Positions 57,381 to 64,000 of a DNA stretch of 64,000 bases are shown in pieces. The notes beneath the pieces are model-generated. The model was not told the DNA's origin and ran no database searches. It saw only the letters and a program-made list of their open reading frames with translations. Both the position numbers and the translations under genes were made by a program. This stretch comes from Domibacillus epiphyticus. Its GTDB lineage: Bacteria; Bacillota; Bacilli; Bacillales; Domibacillaceae. Position 1 is the first letter of the stretch, and each line of letters begins with the position of its first letter. Where the stretch lies: the NCBI RefSeq assembly GCF_001975785.1, contig NZ_MSFI01000009.1, positions 124,001-188,000 on the forward strand. Direction: 5' to 3'.

Positions 57381-58274
57381 ATGCCGCAATTTTTCACGAA
57401 CAAGCGTTTAATTATTTTGCTCGGCAGCATCATTATCCTTGTGGCATTGATTGGTTTTTCCCTTCGCGATCGCGCTAATATTACATGGCCGGAGAAATTT
57501 GTAAAAGATGTGACCGGCTTTGGACAAAATATCGTATCGAAACCGGCCGGCGCAGTAGAAGAGTTTTTTGATGACGTCCGCCGATTGCGGAATACATATG
57601 AAGAAAACGAAAAACTGCGGGTGCATTTGGCTGAACTTGCGCAGCTTGAAAGCGATGTTGCCAGACTGGAAAAAGATAATGCCGAACTTCGGAAAGTGCT
57701 TGAAAAAGAAGAAAGTTTATCAGATTATGAGCCGGTGCAGGCCACAGTGATTGCCAGAAATCCCGATCGCTGGTATGAATTAATTACGATTGATCAAGGA
57801 GAATCAAACGGGATTGAACCAGATATGGCTGTCATGACAGCTGATGGACTTGTTGGCAAGGTGAAAAGCACATCGAAATTCACCTCTACGGTTCAGCTGT
57901 TATCGGCGCATGATGCGCAAAACCGAGTGTCTGCACTTATCCAGGCGGATACTGCCGTTTACGGGCTGATTGAAGGATATGATGAAGAGAAAAAGATGCT
58001 GAAAATGACGAAGATCCCTTCTGATTCGAAAGTTAAAAAAGGACAGAGCGTCATCACTTCTGGACTGGGAGGAGTTTTTCCGAAAGGGCTTGTTATCGGG
58101 AAAGTGACAGATCTTGTACCGGACGAATTCGGGTTAACACAGACAGCGCTCGTTCAACCAGCGGCCAGTTTCTATGATCTTGAACATGTGATGGTGTCTA
58201 AACGCGCTATGACGAAGGTTCTTCCAGAAGAAGAAGACCGACAGCAAGTAGTAATTGAGGAGGAAGGGCCGTGA
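57381..58274 (+). CDS. mreC: Rod-shape-determining protein MreC
   Basis: 297-residue bitopic protein: a membrane helix at residues 11-28 (LIILLGSIIILVALIGFS), a coiled coil near 65-105, then the extracellular beta-barrel domain (ARNPDRWYELITIDQG, SGLGGVFPKGLVIGKV). It links MreB to the wall synthases. ATG 57381 follows GAGGTGG. Its stop overlaps mreD by 4 bases. Confidence 0.95.
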   Translation: MPQFFTNKRLIILLGSIIILVALIGFSLRDRANITWPEKFVKDVTGFGQNIVSKPAGAVEEFFDDVRRLRNTYEENEKLRVHLAELAQLESDVARLEKDNAELRKVLEKEESLSDYEPVQATVIARNPDRWYELITIDQGESNGIEPDMAVMTADGLVGKVKSTSKFTSTVQLLSAHDAQNRVSALIQADTAVYGLIEGYDEEKKMLKMTKIPSDSKVKKGQSVITSGLGGVFPKGLVIGKVTDLVPDEFGLTQTALVQPAASFYDLEHVMVSKRAMTKVLPEEEDRQQVVIEEEGP

Positions 58275-58783
58275 AAAAAGGACTTCTTCCTCTCTTAATG
58301 ATTGTACTTTTTTACAGTGACAGCGTCTTTATGACCTTCTTTTCTGAAAATGCTTTTAACGGAGCGTATGTGCCCGTACCACGGTTCTTTTTAATTGGAC
58401 TTTTATTTATGTCAGTCTTCTTTGACCGTAATACGGCGGTTAAATATGGCTTATTATTCGGTTTTTTGTTTGATATGTTTTACACAGGCTTGCTGGGTGC
58501 TTATATGTTTTTCCTGCCGCTGATCGTCTACGTCACGTCAAAATTAACAAAATGGCTGCAAAGCACGCTCTTTATTTTTTTCATAATTGTGCTTTTTGAC
58601 ATTGCGCTGTTAGAAATGATGATTTACGGACTGAATGTGCTTGTTCAGCGAACAGAAGCTTCATTTGAGCAATTTGTCATGATACGGCTCTGGCCGACAC
58701 TTGCGTTAAATGCACTATGTTATATCCTGTTCGCCATTCCGCTCCGAAATGCTTTTCAAAAATTTAAAATCATATTCGGCTGA
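58271..58783 (+). CDS. mreD: Rod-shape-determining protein MreD
   Basis: 170-residue membrane protein with five or six helices (PRFFLIGLLFMSVFF, YGLLFGFLFDMFYTGLLGAY). The start is GTG 58271, overlapping the mreC stop, with GAGGAGG upstream. It forms the elongation complex with MreB, MreC and RodA. Confidence 0.92.
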   Translation: MKKGLLPLLMIVLFYSDSVFMTFFSENAFNGAYVPVPRFFLIGLLFMSVFFDRNTAVKYGLLFGFLFDMFYTGLLGAYMFFLPLIVYVTSKLTKWLQSTLFIFFIIVLFDIALLEMMIYGLNVLVQRTEASFEQFVMIRLWPTLALNALCYILFAIPLRNAFQKFKIIFG

Positions 58784-58850
58784 TCCTTTAAAAAAGGAAA
58801 TGAGCACCGTCTTGTCGAATAAAGAGACGTACAGAGGTGGGATACTTTCA

Positions 58851-59528
58851 ATGAAAACAGGACAAAACGTAGTCATTAAAGGGACGAAAGACGGTCTGAC
58901 TCTTCAATTAAATGATAAATGCGCGTATAATGAATTAATAGAAGAATTAACAGAAAAGCTTGATGCAGTAACGAAAGACGGACAGGATACACTTATTACT
59001 GTATCCGTGCAGACCGGTAACCGTTACATAACAGAAGAAGAAAAAGAAACGTTGAAAAGTCTAATACGCCAGCGACGCCATCTTGTCGTCGAAGAGATTA
59101 AATCGAATGTTTTGACTATAGACGAAGCTGTGCGCTGGAAAGAAGAAAATGAAATTGTTTCATACGCTGGCCGGATTCGTTCCGGTCAAGTGCTGGAAGT
59201 TCCGGGTGATCTTTTGTTAATCGGTGATGTAAACCCAGGCGGCAAAGTAATGGCAGGAGGCAGTATTTATGTGGCAGGTGCGTTAAAAGGCGTTGCACAT
59301 GCCGGCTGTTACGGCAATGATCAGGCGGTCATTACAGCTGCGAAAATGATGCCGTCCCAGCTTCGGATCAGCAGCTATTTAAACAGAGCACCAGACCGTT
59401 ATGATGAAGAAGAAATAACAGAGTCTGAATGCGCTTTTATTAATGATGAGAATCAAATTGTAATTGATAGACTGCAAGTATTAAAGTATTTGCGGCCTGA
59501 TATATCGACGTTTAAAGGGGGCTTTTGA
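58851..59528 (+). CDS. minC: Septum site-determining protein MinC
   Basis: FtsZ-assembly inhibitor, 225 residues. The N-terminal FtsZ-binding domain (VVIKGTKDGLTLQLND) and C-terminal beta-helix (VLEVPGDLLLIGDVNPGGKVMAGGSIYVAGALKGVAHAG) match B. subtilis MinC. ATG 58851 is chosen; GAGGTGG lies 10 bases upstream, and the longer frame overlaps mreD. Confidence 0.94.
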   Translation: MKTGQNVVIKGTKDGLTLQLNDKCAYNELIEELTEKLDAVTKDGQDTLITVSVQTGNRYITEEEKETLKSLIRQRRHLVVEEIKSNVLTIDEAVRWKEENEIVSYAGRIRSGQVLEVPGDLLLIGDVNPGGKVMAGGSIYVAGALKGVAHAGCYGNDQAVITAAKMMPSQLRISSYLNRAPDRYDEEEITESECAFINDENQIVIDRLQVLKYLRPDISTFKGGF

Positions 59529-59529
59529 A

Positions 59530-60336
59530 GTGGGTGAAGCAATCGTCATTACTTCCGGAAAAGGTGGTGTCGGTAAAACGACAACAACGGCCAATCTAGG
59601 AACAGCGCTTGCGCTGCAGGAAAAGAAAGTGTGCCTCGTAGATACAGATATCGGTCTTCGCAATCTCGATGTTGTGATGGGACTCGAAAACCGGATTATT
59701 TACGATCTGGTTGATGTTGTCGAAGGGCGCTGCAAAACACATCAGGCCCTCGTAAAAGACAAGCGCTTTAATGATCTGCTTTATTTGCTGCCGGCAGCTC
59801 AGACAACAGATAAGTCAGCCGTTGCGCCGGAGCAAATGAAAAAATTGATTGATGAATTAAAGCAGGATTATGATTACATTTTAATAGATTGTCCGGCCGG
59901 TATTGAACAGGGCTATAAAAATGCAGTTGCCGGCGCAGATCGGGCAATTGTTGTGACGACACCGGAGAAGTCATCCGTTCGTGATGCAGACCGGGTGATT
60001 GGTCTTCTAGAAAAAGAAGAAGGGATGGCGCCGCCTAAGCTGATTGTGAACCGAATTCGCAATCACATGGTGAAGGAAGGCGATATGCTTGATGTCGATG
60101 AAGTTGCGGCTCACTTGTCAATAGAATTGATTGGCATTGTTGCCGATGATGATGAAGTCATTAAATCATCGCATAATGGTGAACCTGTGGCGCACAATCC
60201 TAATAACCGTGCATCCATTGCTTATCGTAATATTGCACGCCGTATTTTAGGCGAATCTGTCCCATTGCAGCAGCTGGATCCAGAAAAAGAAACGTTTATT
60301 TCGAAATTCAAGAAATTTATCGGTATGGGCCGATAG
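59530..60336 (+). CDS. minD: Septum site-determining ATPase MinD
   Basis: ParA-type ATPase that recruits MinC to the membrane, 268 residues. The deviant Walker A SGKGGVGKTT, DTDIGLRNLD and DCPAGIEQGY are intact, and the C-terminal amphipathic membrane helix (ISKFKKFIGMG) is visible. The start is GTG 59530 behind AAAGGGGGC. Confidence 0.96.
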   Translation: MGEAIVITSGKGGVGKTTTTANLGTALALQEKKVCLVDTDIGLRNLDVVMGLENRIIYDLVDVVEGRCKTHQALVKDKRFNDLLYLLPAAQTTDKSAVAPEQMKKLIDELKQDYDYILIDCPAGIEQGYKNAVAGADRAIVVTTPEKSSVRDADRVIGLLEKEEGMAPPKLIVNRIRNHMVKEGDMLDVDEVAAHLSIELIGIVADDDEVIKSSHNGEPVAHNPNNRASIAYRNIARRILGESVPLQQLDPEKETFISKFKKFIGMGR

Positions 60337-60338
60337 CA

Positions 60339-60367
60339 AAAAAGCCGCTTATTGAAGCGGTTTTTTT
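60339..60367 (+). terminator. minD terminator
   Basis: AAAAAAGCCGCTT / AAGCGGTTTTTTT around loop ATTG; it ends the mre-min operon. Confidence 0.88.
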
Positions 60368-60419
60368 CGTATTTAGTTTTGCCCCTGCATATAGATAGAA
60401 AAAAGCGGGAGGCATATTG

Positions 60420-60866
60420 GTGAAGGGGAAAATAGCTGCGGCAGCACTTCTATATTTTTTTGTCTATGTAAATCGGGATCAGCCGGCAGTCATTCAGGTA
60501 TTTACTGGTGATTTTACATTTGCACGAACAGCTTATATTTATGAATATCATCTCGGAACATTTCTGCCTTCAATCCAGAGAAACTATGATGAAGCAACTC
60601 CTGCAAACGTGTCACACGGGGTAAAAGCAGAAAGAGAGGGAATGGTTGTACGAATCAATCGGGACGATCATTCGATTATGTTACAGCATAGAGACGGGAA
60701 TGAAACGGAAATCAAAGGAGTATATGTAGACGATTTTCGGCTATTTGAAAAAATAGAAGCTGGGGCGACAATCGGCCAGCCAGCGGAGGAATACGTGTAT
60801 ATTTGGATACGAAAAGATGGACAGGTTATCTCAAAAAAACGGATGGGAACAGAGGATGTTGATTAG
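60420..60866 (+). CDS. spoIVFA: Short SpoIVFA-like regulator of the SpoIVFB protease
   Basis: 148 residues: a membrane helix directly at the N-terminus (about 3-16) and an outer M23-like domain (NVSHGVKAEREGMVVRI, IEAGATIGQPAEEYVYIWIRKDG). In B. subtilis SpoIVFA (about 264 aa) holds SpoIVFB inactive with BofA. Here the cytoplasmic N-terminal region is missing; an in-frame stop at 60396-60398 rules out a longer reading. GTG 60420 is chosen since GGGAGG is 6 bases upstream. It overlaps spoIVFB. Confidence 0.78.
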   Translation: MKGKIAAAALLYFFVYVNRDQPAVIQVFTGDFTFARTAYIYEYHLGTFLPSIQRNYDEATPANVSHGVKAEREGMVVRINRDDHSIMLQHRDGNETEIKGVYVDDFRLFEKIEAGATIGQPAEEYVYIWIRKDGQVISKKRMGTEDVD

Positions 60867-61674
60867 TATTCATCCGCTTACATGGCTGATGGGAGCTGTG
60901 GCTGCGGCAGTCGGAATGTTTGCAGAAGCACTTTGTTTATTAACGATTGTTCTCGTTCACGAACTCGGTCATGCTGCTGCTGCAAAAATCTATGGATGGC
61001 GTATTGTAAAAGTGGAACTTCTGCCCTTCGGAGGGAAATTGGAAACGAGTGAACACTCCGGCAGGCCTCTCATTGAAGAGTGGGTTGTTGTTCTTTCTGG
61101 TCCGTTTATGCATATTCCATTAGCGGCAGCAGCACTTTGTCTTTTCCATGCAGGGATTATTGAACAGGCTGTTTATTCGTTATTTTTCCAGTTGAATGTT
61201 TTAATTTTTTTGTTTAATTTACTCCCGGTCCTGCCACTTGATGGAGGGAAAATGATACTCCTTTTTTTATCATTTATCCGTCCTTATTATTATGCCTACC
61301 GGCTGGCTATCCACATTTCATTTTTCTGGCTTGTCTGTTTGCTGGGAGCTGCGGTATGTTTTCTTCCATTTTACTTGCAATTACTCCTGACTGTTTCCTA
61401 TATAACGGTTCAGCTGTTGAGGATGTGGAAAGAAAAAGAGTATATGTTCATTCGGTTTTTGACCTCCCGCTTTTACGAACCAGTGCAGCTTCGAATGTTG
61501 TGTCTTCATTTAGATAGACGACAGACCCTTCTCGCAACGGTTCGCAGATTTCGGCGTAACCGGACTCATTTTTTCATTGTAGACGGAGAAGAGGATGTAA
61601 CAGAAAACCAAATATTAAATAGTTTTTTTCAGGGGAAACAATCAGTGGGTGAAGTCTTTAAAAATGACGATTGA
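60856..61674 (+). CDS. spoIVFB: Intramembrane metalloprotease SpoIVFB
   Basis: Site-2 protease that cleaves pro-sigma-K in the outer forespore membrane; 272 residues, about six helices. The zinc motif HELGH is near residue 35, and the third ligand lies in NLLPVLPLDGGK. A C-terminal CBS-like domain (THFFIVDGEEDVTENQI) senses nucleotides in the homologue. ATG 60856 overlaps the spoIVFA stop, giving coupled translation. Confidence 0.93.
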   Translation: MLISIHPLTWLMGAVAAAVGMFAEALCLLTIVLVHELGHAAAAKIYGWRIVKVELLPFGGKLETSEHSGRPLIEEWVVVLSGPFMHIPLAAAALCLFHAGIIEQAVYSLFFQLNVLIFLFNLLPVLPLDGGKMILLFLSFIRPYYYAYRLAIHISFFWLVCLLGAAVCFLPFYLQLLLTVSYITVQLLRMWKEKEYMFIRFLTSRFYEPVQLRMLCLHLDRRQTLLATVRRFRRNRTHFFIVDGEEDVTENQILNSFFQGKQSVGEVFKNDD

Positions 61675-61699
61675 CATGTCAGTTTGAAAGTGATAGAAT
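61671..61699 (+). promoter_or_regulatory. rplU sigma-A promoter
   Basis: Consensus TTGACA (61671-61676), 17-base spacer, TAGAAT (61694-61699), starting at the spoIVFB stop codon. Confidence 0.85.
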
Positions 61700-61705
61700 T
61701 CATAT

Positions 61706-61804
61706 GTTGTTTGTAGCACCCGTGCTACAACCGCACACAGCAGGTTTAAGCATCTTCGGATCACCTGGTACGTGGCGAGTCTGAGTAAACAGGGAGGTGC
61801 AGAA
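61706..61804 (+). promoter_or_regulatory. L21 ribosomal-protein leader
   Basis: About 100 bases of leader with the hairpin TTGTAGC / GCTACAA (61711-61730) and a second possible stem around GGATCACCTGGTACGTGG. Its position corresponds to the known L21 leader of Firmicutes, an autoregulatory target for an encoded ribosomal protein. Confidence 0.55.
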
Positions 61805-62113
61805 ATGTACGCAATTATTGAAACAGGCGGCAAGCAGATCAAGGTTGAAGAAGGTCAAGCAATCTACGTTGAAAAATTGAACGCAGCTGATGGTGACTCT
61901 GTCACTTTTGATAAAGTTCTTTTCGTAGGCGGCGACAACGTAAAAGTTGGAAGCCCAGTCGTAGAAGGCGCAACTGTAACGGCAAAGGTTGAAAAGCAAG
62001 GACGCGCGAAGAAAATCATCGTTTTCAAATTTAAAGCGAAGAAAAACTACCGCAGAAAGCAAGGACACCGTCAGCCTTACACAAAAGTAATCATTGAAAA
62101 AATCAACGCATAA
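61805..62113 (+). CDS. rplU: Ribosomal protein bL21
   Basis: 50S subunit protein, 102 residues, [17 protein letters not shown] to the basic C-terminal motif [17 protein letters not shown] that contacts 23S rRNA. GGGAGGTG precedes ATG 61805. First of the rplU-prp-rpmA operon. Confidence 0.97.
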   Translation: MYAIIETGGKQIKVEEGQAIYVEKLNAADGDSVTFDKVLFVGGDNVKVGSPVVEGATVTAKVEKQGRAKKIIVFKFKAKKNYRRKQGHRQPYTKVIIEKINA

Positions 62114-62125
62114 GGCGATGATCCG

Positions 62126-62455
62126 ATGATTTATGTAAACGTCGAAAAAGATCAATCCGGATTTATTTCATCGTTTACAATGGAAGGACATGCTGAATTC
62201 GATGAAAAAGGCAAAGACCTCGTCTGTGCTGGTGCATCCTGTGTTTCATTCGGTTCGCTGAATGCAATAATCGCACTTACAGACGTTACTCCTGATATCA
62301 ATCAGGGGGACGGTGGTCTGCTCACATGCCGCATTCCTGATGGTTTGCCGGCTGATAAGCGGGAACAGGTGCAGCTTCTTCTAGAAGGCATGATCGTTTC
62401 ATTGCAGACGATTGAACGGGAGTACGGACAGTATATTCAAATAAACTTCCTATAG
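62126..62455 (+). CDS. ysxB: Ribosomal-processing cysteine protease Prp
   Basis: 109-residue protease that removes the N-terminal extension of bL27. The catalytic His is in MEGHAEFDEKG and the Cys in LVCAGASCVSFGSLNA. It is sandwiched between its partner genes rplU and rpmA, the universal arrangement in Firmicutes. Confidence 0.95.
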   Translation: MIYVNVEKDQSGFISSFTMEGHAEFDEKGKDLVCAGASCVSFGSLNAIIALTDVTPDINQGDGGLLTCRIPDGLPADKREQVQLLLEGMIVSLQTIEREYGQYIQINFL

Positions 62456-62462
62456 GAGGTGA

Positions 62463-62753
<291 letters not shown>

Positions 62754-62767
62754 GCAGAAGACAAAAT

Positions 62768-62812
62768 GGAGGTGTTCTGAAAGGTAAACTTTCGGAGCGC
62801 CTCCTTTTTTAT
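62768..62812 (+). terminator. rpmA terminator
   Basis: GGAGGTGTTCTGAAAG / CTTTCGGAGCGCCTCC hairpin with loop GTAAA and TTTTTT. Confidence 0.9.
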
Positions 62813-62909
62813 GCACATACAGCTATCTTTCACGTTCAAACTGTAAATTTTTCTGCTATACTAACAGAAAGGAATTCGTTGTTTGGGCCCAGGAGGTGCG
62901 TATTATCAG

Positions 62910-63446
62910 GTGAAAGAAAAAGATTGGACCGTCATAGAAGCACTCCGTCATGCGCGGCATGACTGGATGAACGACATGCAGCTAGTAAAAGGCTTGCTTG
63001 CATTAAATAAAATTGATGAGGCTGCCCGTGCAGCAGATCATATTATTGTGAAAGCTGTACAGGAATCGAAACTATGCAATCTTGGCATGCCGGGGATGGC
63101 GGAGATGTTTATTACATTTAATTGGGAGAAACACAAATTTTTTCTCGAATTTGAGATAGAGGATGAAATCATCATTGAGAAAGTGGACGACGAAGTAGCA
63201 GTCCGTTTTTTTCAAGCATTATTTTCGCTGTTTGACCGGCATATTTCAGATTACAGCGGCCAATATTTATATGCTGGTTTTGGTGAAAAAGATGGCCGCC
63301 TGATGGTGCGGATTGAGTGGGATGGCGAGCTTTTCGGCAAATCCTTATTGATCGAACGGATCGAGAAATTGCTTCAGCCTGATTCAGTTAGCGGGAGGGT
63401 CATGAAATTGGGCGATCAGGATATACTAATGGAAGTGAATTTTTAG
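62910..63446 (+). CDS. spo0B: Sporulation initiation phosphotransferase Spo0B
   Basis: Phosphorelay protein passing phosphate from Spo0F to Spo0A, 178 residues. The phosphorylated histidine lies in LRHARHDWMNDMQLVKGLL, matching the HDWMN signature of Spo0B; the degenerate kinase-like C-terminal domain lacks ATP-binding boxes, as expected. GTG 62910 is preferred: AGGAGGTG lies 11 bases upstream, and the frame upstream has only TTG 62883 without a site. Confidence 0.92.
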   Translation: MKEKDWTVIEALRHARHDWMNDMQLVKGLLALNKIDEAARAADHIIVKAVQESKLCNLGMPGMAEMFITFNWEKHKFFLEFEIEDEIIIEKVDDEVAVRFFQALFSLFDRHISDYSGQYLYAGFGEKDGRLMVRIEWDGELFGKSLLIERIEKLLQPDSVSGRVMKLGDQDILMEVNF

Positions 63447-63461
63447 GAGGAAATAAACAAT

Positions 63462-64000
63462 ATGTTTGTAGATCAGGTCAAAATATATGTAAAAGGCGGC
63501 GACGGCGGAAATGGAATGGTTGCATTCCGTCGTGAAAAGTATGTGCCAAATGGCGGTCCGGCCGGTGGTGATGGCGGCAATGGCGCGAATGTAGTATTTG
63601 AAGTGGAAGAAGGTCTGCGCACGCTGATGGACTTCCGTTATCAGCGTCATTTTAAAGCACCCCGTGGGGAGCATGGGATGAGCAAAAATATGCATGGGAA
63701 AAACGCGAAAGATATGATCGTCAAAGTGCCCCCTGGTACGGTCGTAACAGATGATGAGACAGGGGAAGTGATTGCTGATTTAGTCGAGCACGGACAGCAG
63801 GCGATTATTGCCCGCGGTGGACGCGGCGGACGAGGTAACAGCCGCTTTGCAACACCAGCGAATCCAGCACCGGAAATTTCTGAAAACGGTGAGCCTGGTA
63901 TTGAGAGAAATATTACACTGGAATTAAAACTCCTTGCCGACGTTGGTCTTGTCGGGTTCCCGAGTGTCGGAAAATCAACATTGTTATCCGTTGTAACAGC
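63462..64000 (+). CDS. obg: GTPase Obg (3' end outside window)
   Basis: Essential ribosome-associated GTPase that also supports sporulation and stress sensing. 179 codons are visible and open to the window edge. The glycine-rich Obg fold is clear ([43 protein letters not shown]), and the G1 motif GFPSVGKST starts at the end. AGGAGG precedes ATG 63462; it follows spo0B by 15 bases, as in B. subtilis. Confidence 0.97.
   Translation, partial: MFVDQVKIYVKGGDGGNGMVAFRREKYVPNGGPAGGDGGNGANVVFEVEEGLRTLMDFRYQRHFKAPRGEHGMSKNMHGKNAKDMIVKVPPGTVVTDDETGEVIADLVEHGQQAIIARGGRGGRGNSRFATPANPAPEISENGEPGIERNITLELKLLADVGLVGFPSVGKSTLLSVVT

Overview
The window is a chromosomal segment of a spore-forming Bacillaceae bacterium (Firmicutes). 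The gene order is the conserved Bacillus block polX-mutS2-fad/etf-trxA-uvrC-sdhCAB-gerE-racE-gerM-rph-tig-clpX-lonA-hem-valS-folC-comC-maf-radC-mre-min-spoIVF-rplU-rpmA-spo0B-obg. Sporulation genes (gerE, gerM, spoVID, spoIIB, spoIVFA/B, spo0B), strong AGGAGG-type ribosome sites and many GTG/TTG starts fit this. It is not B. subtilis: lysC, lonB and ysxE, which I expect from B. subtilis gene order, are missing, and SpoVID and SpoIVFA are short.

Layout. 0-4.5 kb: DNA repair (polX cut by the window edge, mutS2) and a DUF350 membrane protein. 4.5-9.6 kb: FadR-controlled fatty-acid degradation (lcfA, fadR, fadB, etfB, etfA) with two FadR boxes. 9.6-21.9 kb: an accessory operon of about 12 kb inserted at the etfA/trxA junction, the most interesting part of the window. 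22-28.1 kb: trxA, uvrC, yslB, sdhCAB. 28.1-33.3 kb: thioesterase ysmA (with a FadR-like box), gerE, ysmB, racE, gerM, rph, ysnA, ysnB. 33.4-33.9 kb: tRNA-Arg(UCU) followed by a scar flanked by duplicated terminators. 34-41.5 kb: ysoA, tig, clpX, lonA, ysxC and a minus-strand membrane protein. 41.5-48 kb: a 63-bp tandem repeat, then hemA-X-C-D-B-L. 48-64 kb: spoVID, valS with a T-box element, folC, comC, spoIIB, maf, radC, mreBCD, minCD, spoIVFA/B, rplU-prp-rpmA, spo0B and the start of obg.

The accessory operon begins with a good sigma-A promoter and three near-identical tandem c-di-GMP-I (GEMM) riboswitches, each with its own intrinsic terminator. It then encodes: GTP cyclohydrolase I; a tandem-duplicated 6-pyruvoyl-tetrahydropterin synthase; a sepiapterin-reductase-like SDR; an RsbW/SpoIIAB-like ATPase; an FrsA-like alpha/beta hydrolase; an acyl carrier protein; an AMP-forming acyl ligase; a membrane sensor with HAMP but no chemoreceptor signalling tip; a STAS protein; a PP2C phosphatase; a Jag_N-DUF342 (FapA-like) protein; and a second STAS protein. 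The enzymes together could make a reduced biopterin-type pterin and an acyl derivative. The kinase, phosphatase and STAS proteins form a partner-switching module with no sigma factor in sight. Riboswitch pairing suggests that high c-di-GMP turns the operon off. Base composition changes abruptly inside the sensor gene, near the join between its membrane part and its HAMP domain, which suggests a swapped cassette. The link to an acyl-pterin signal is inference; the gene content and riboswitches are read directly from the sequence.
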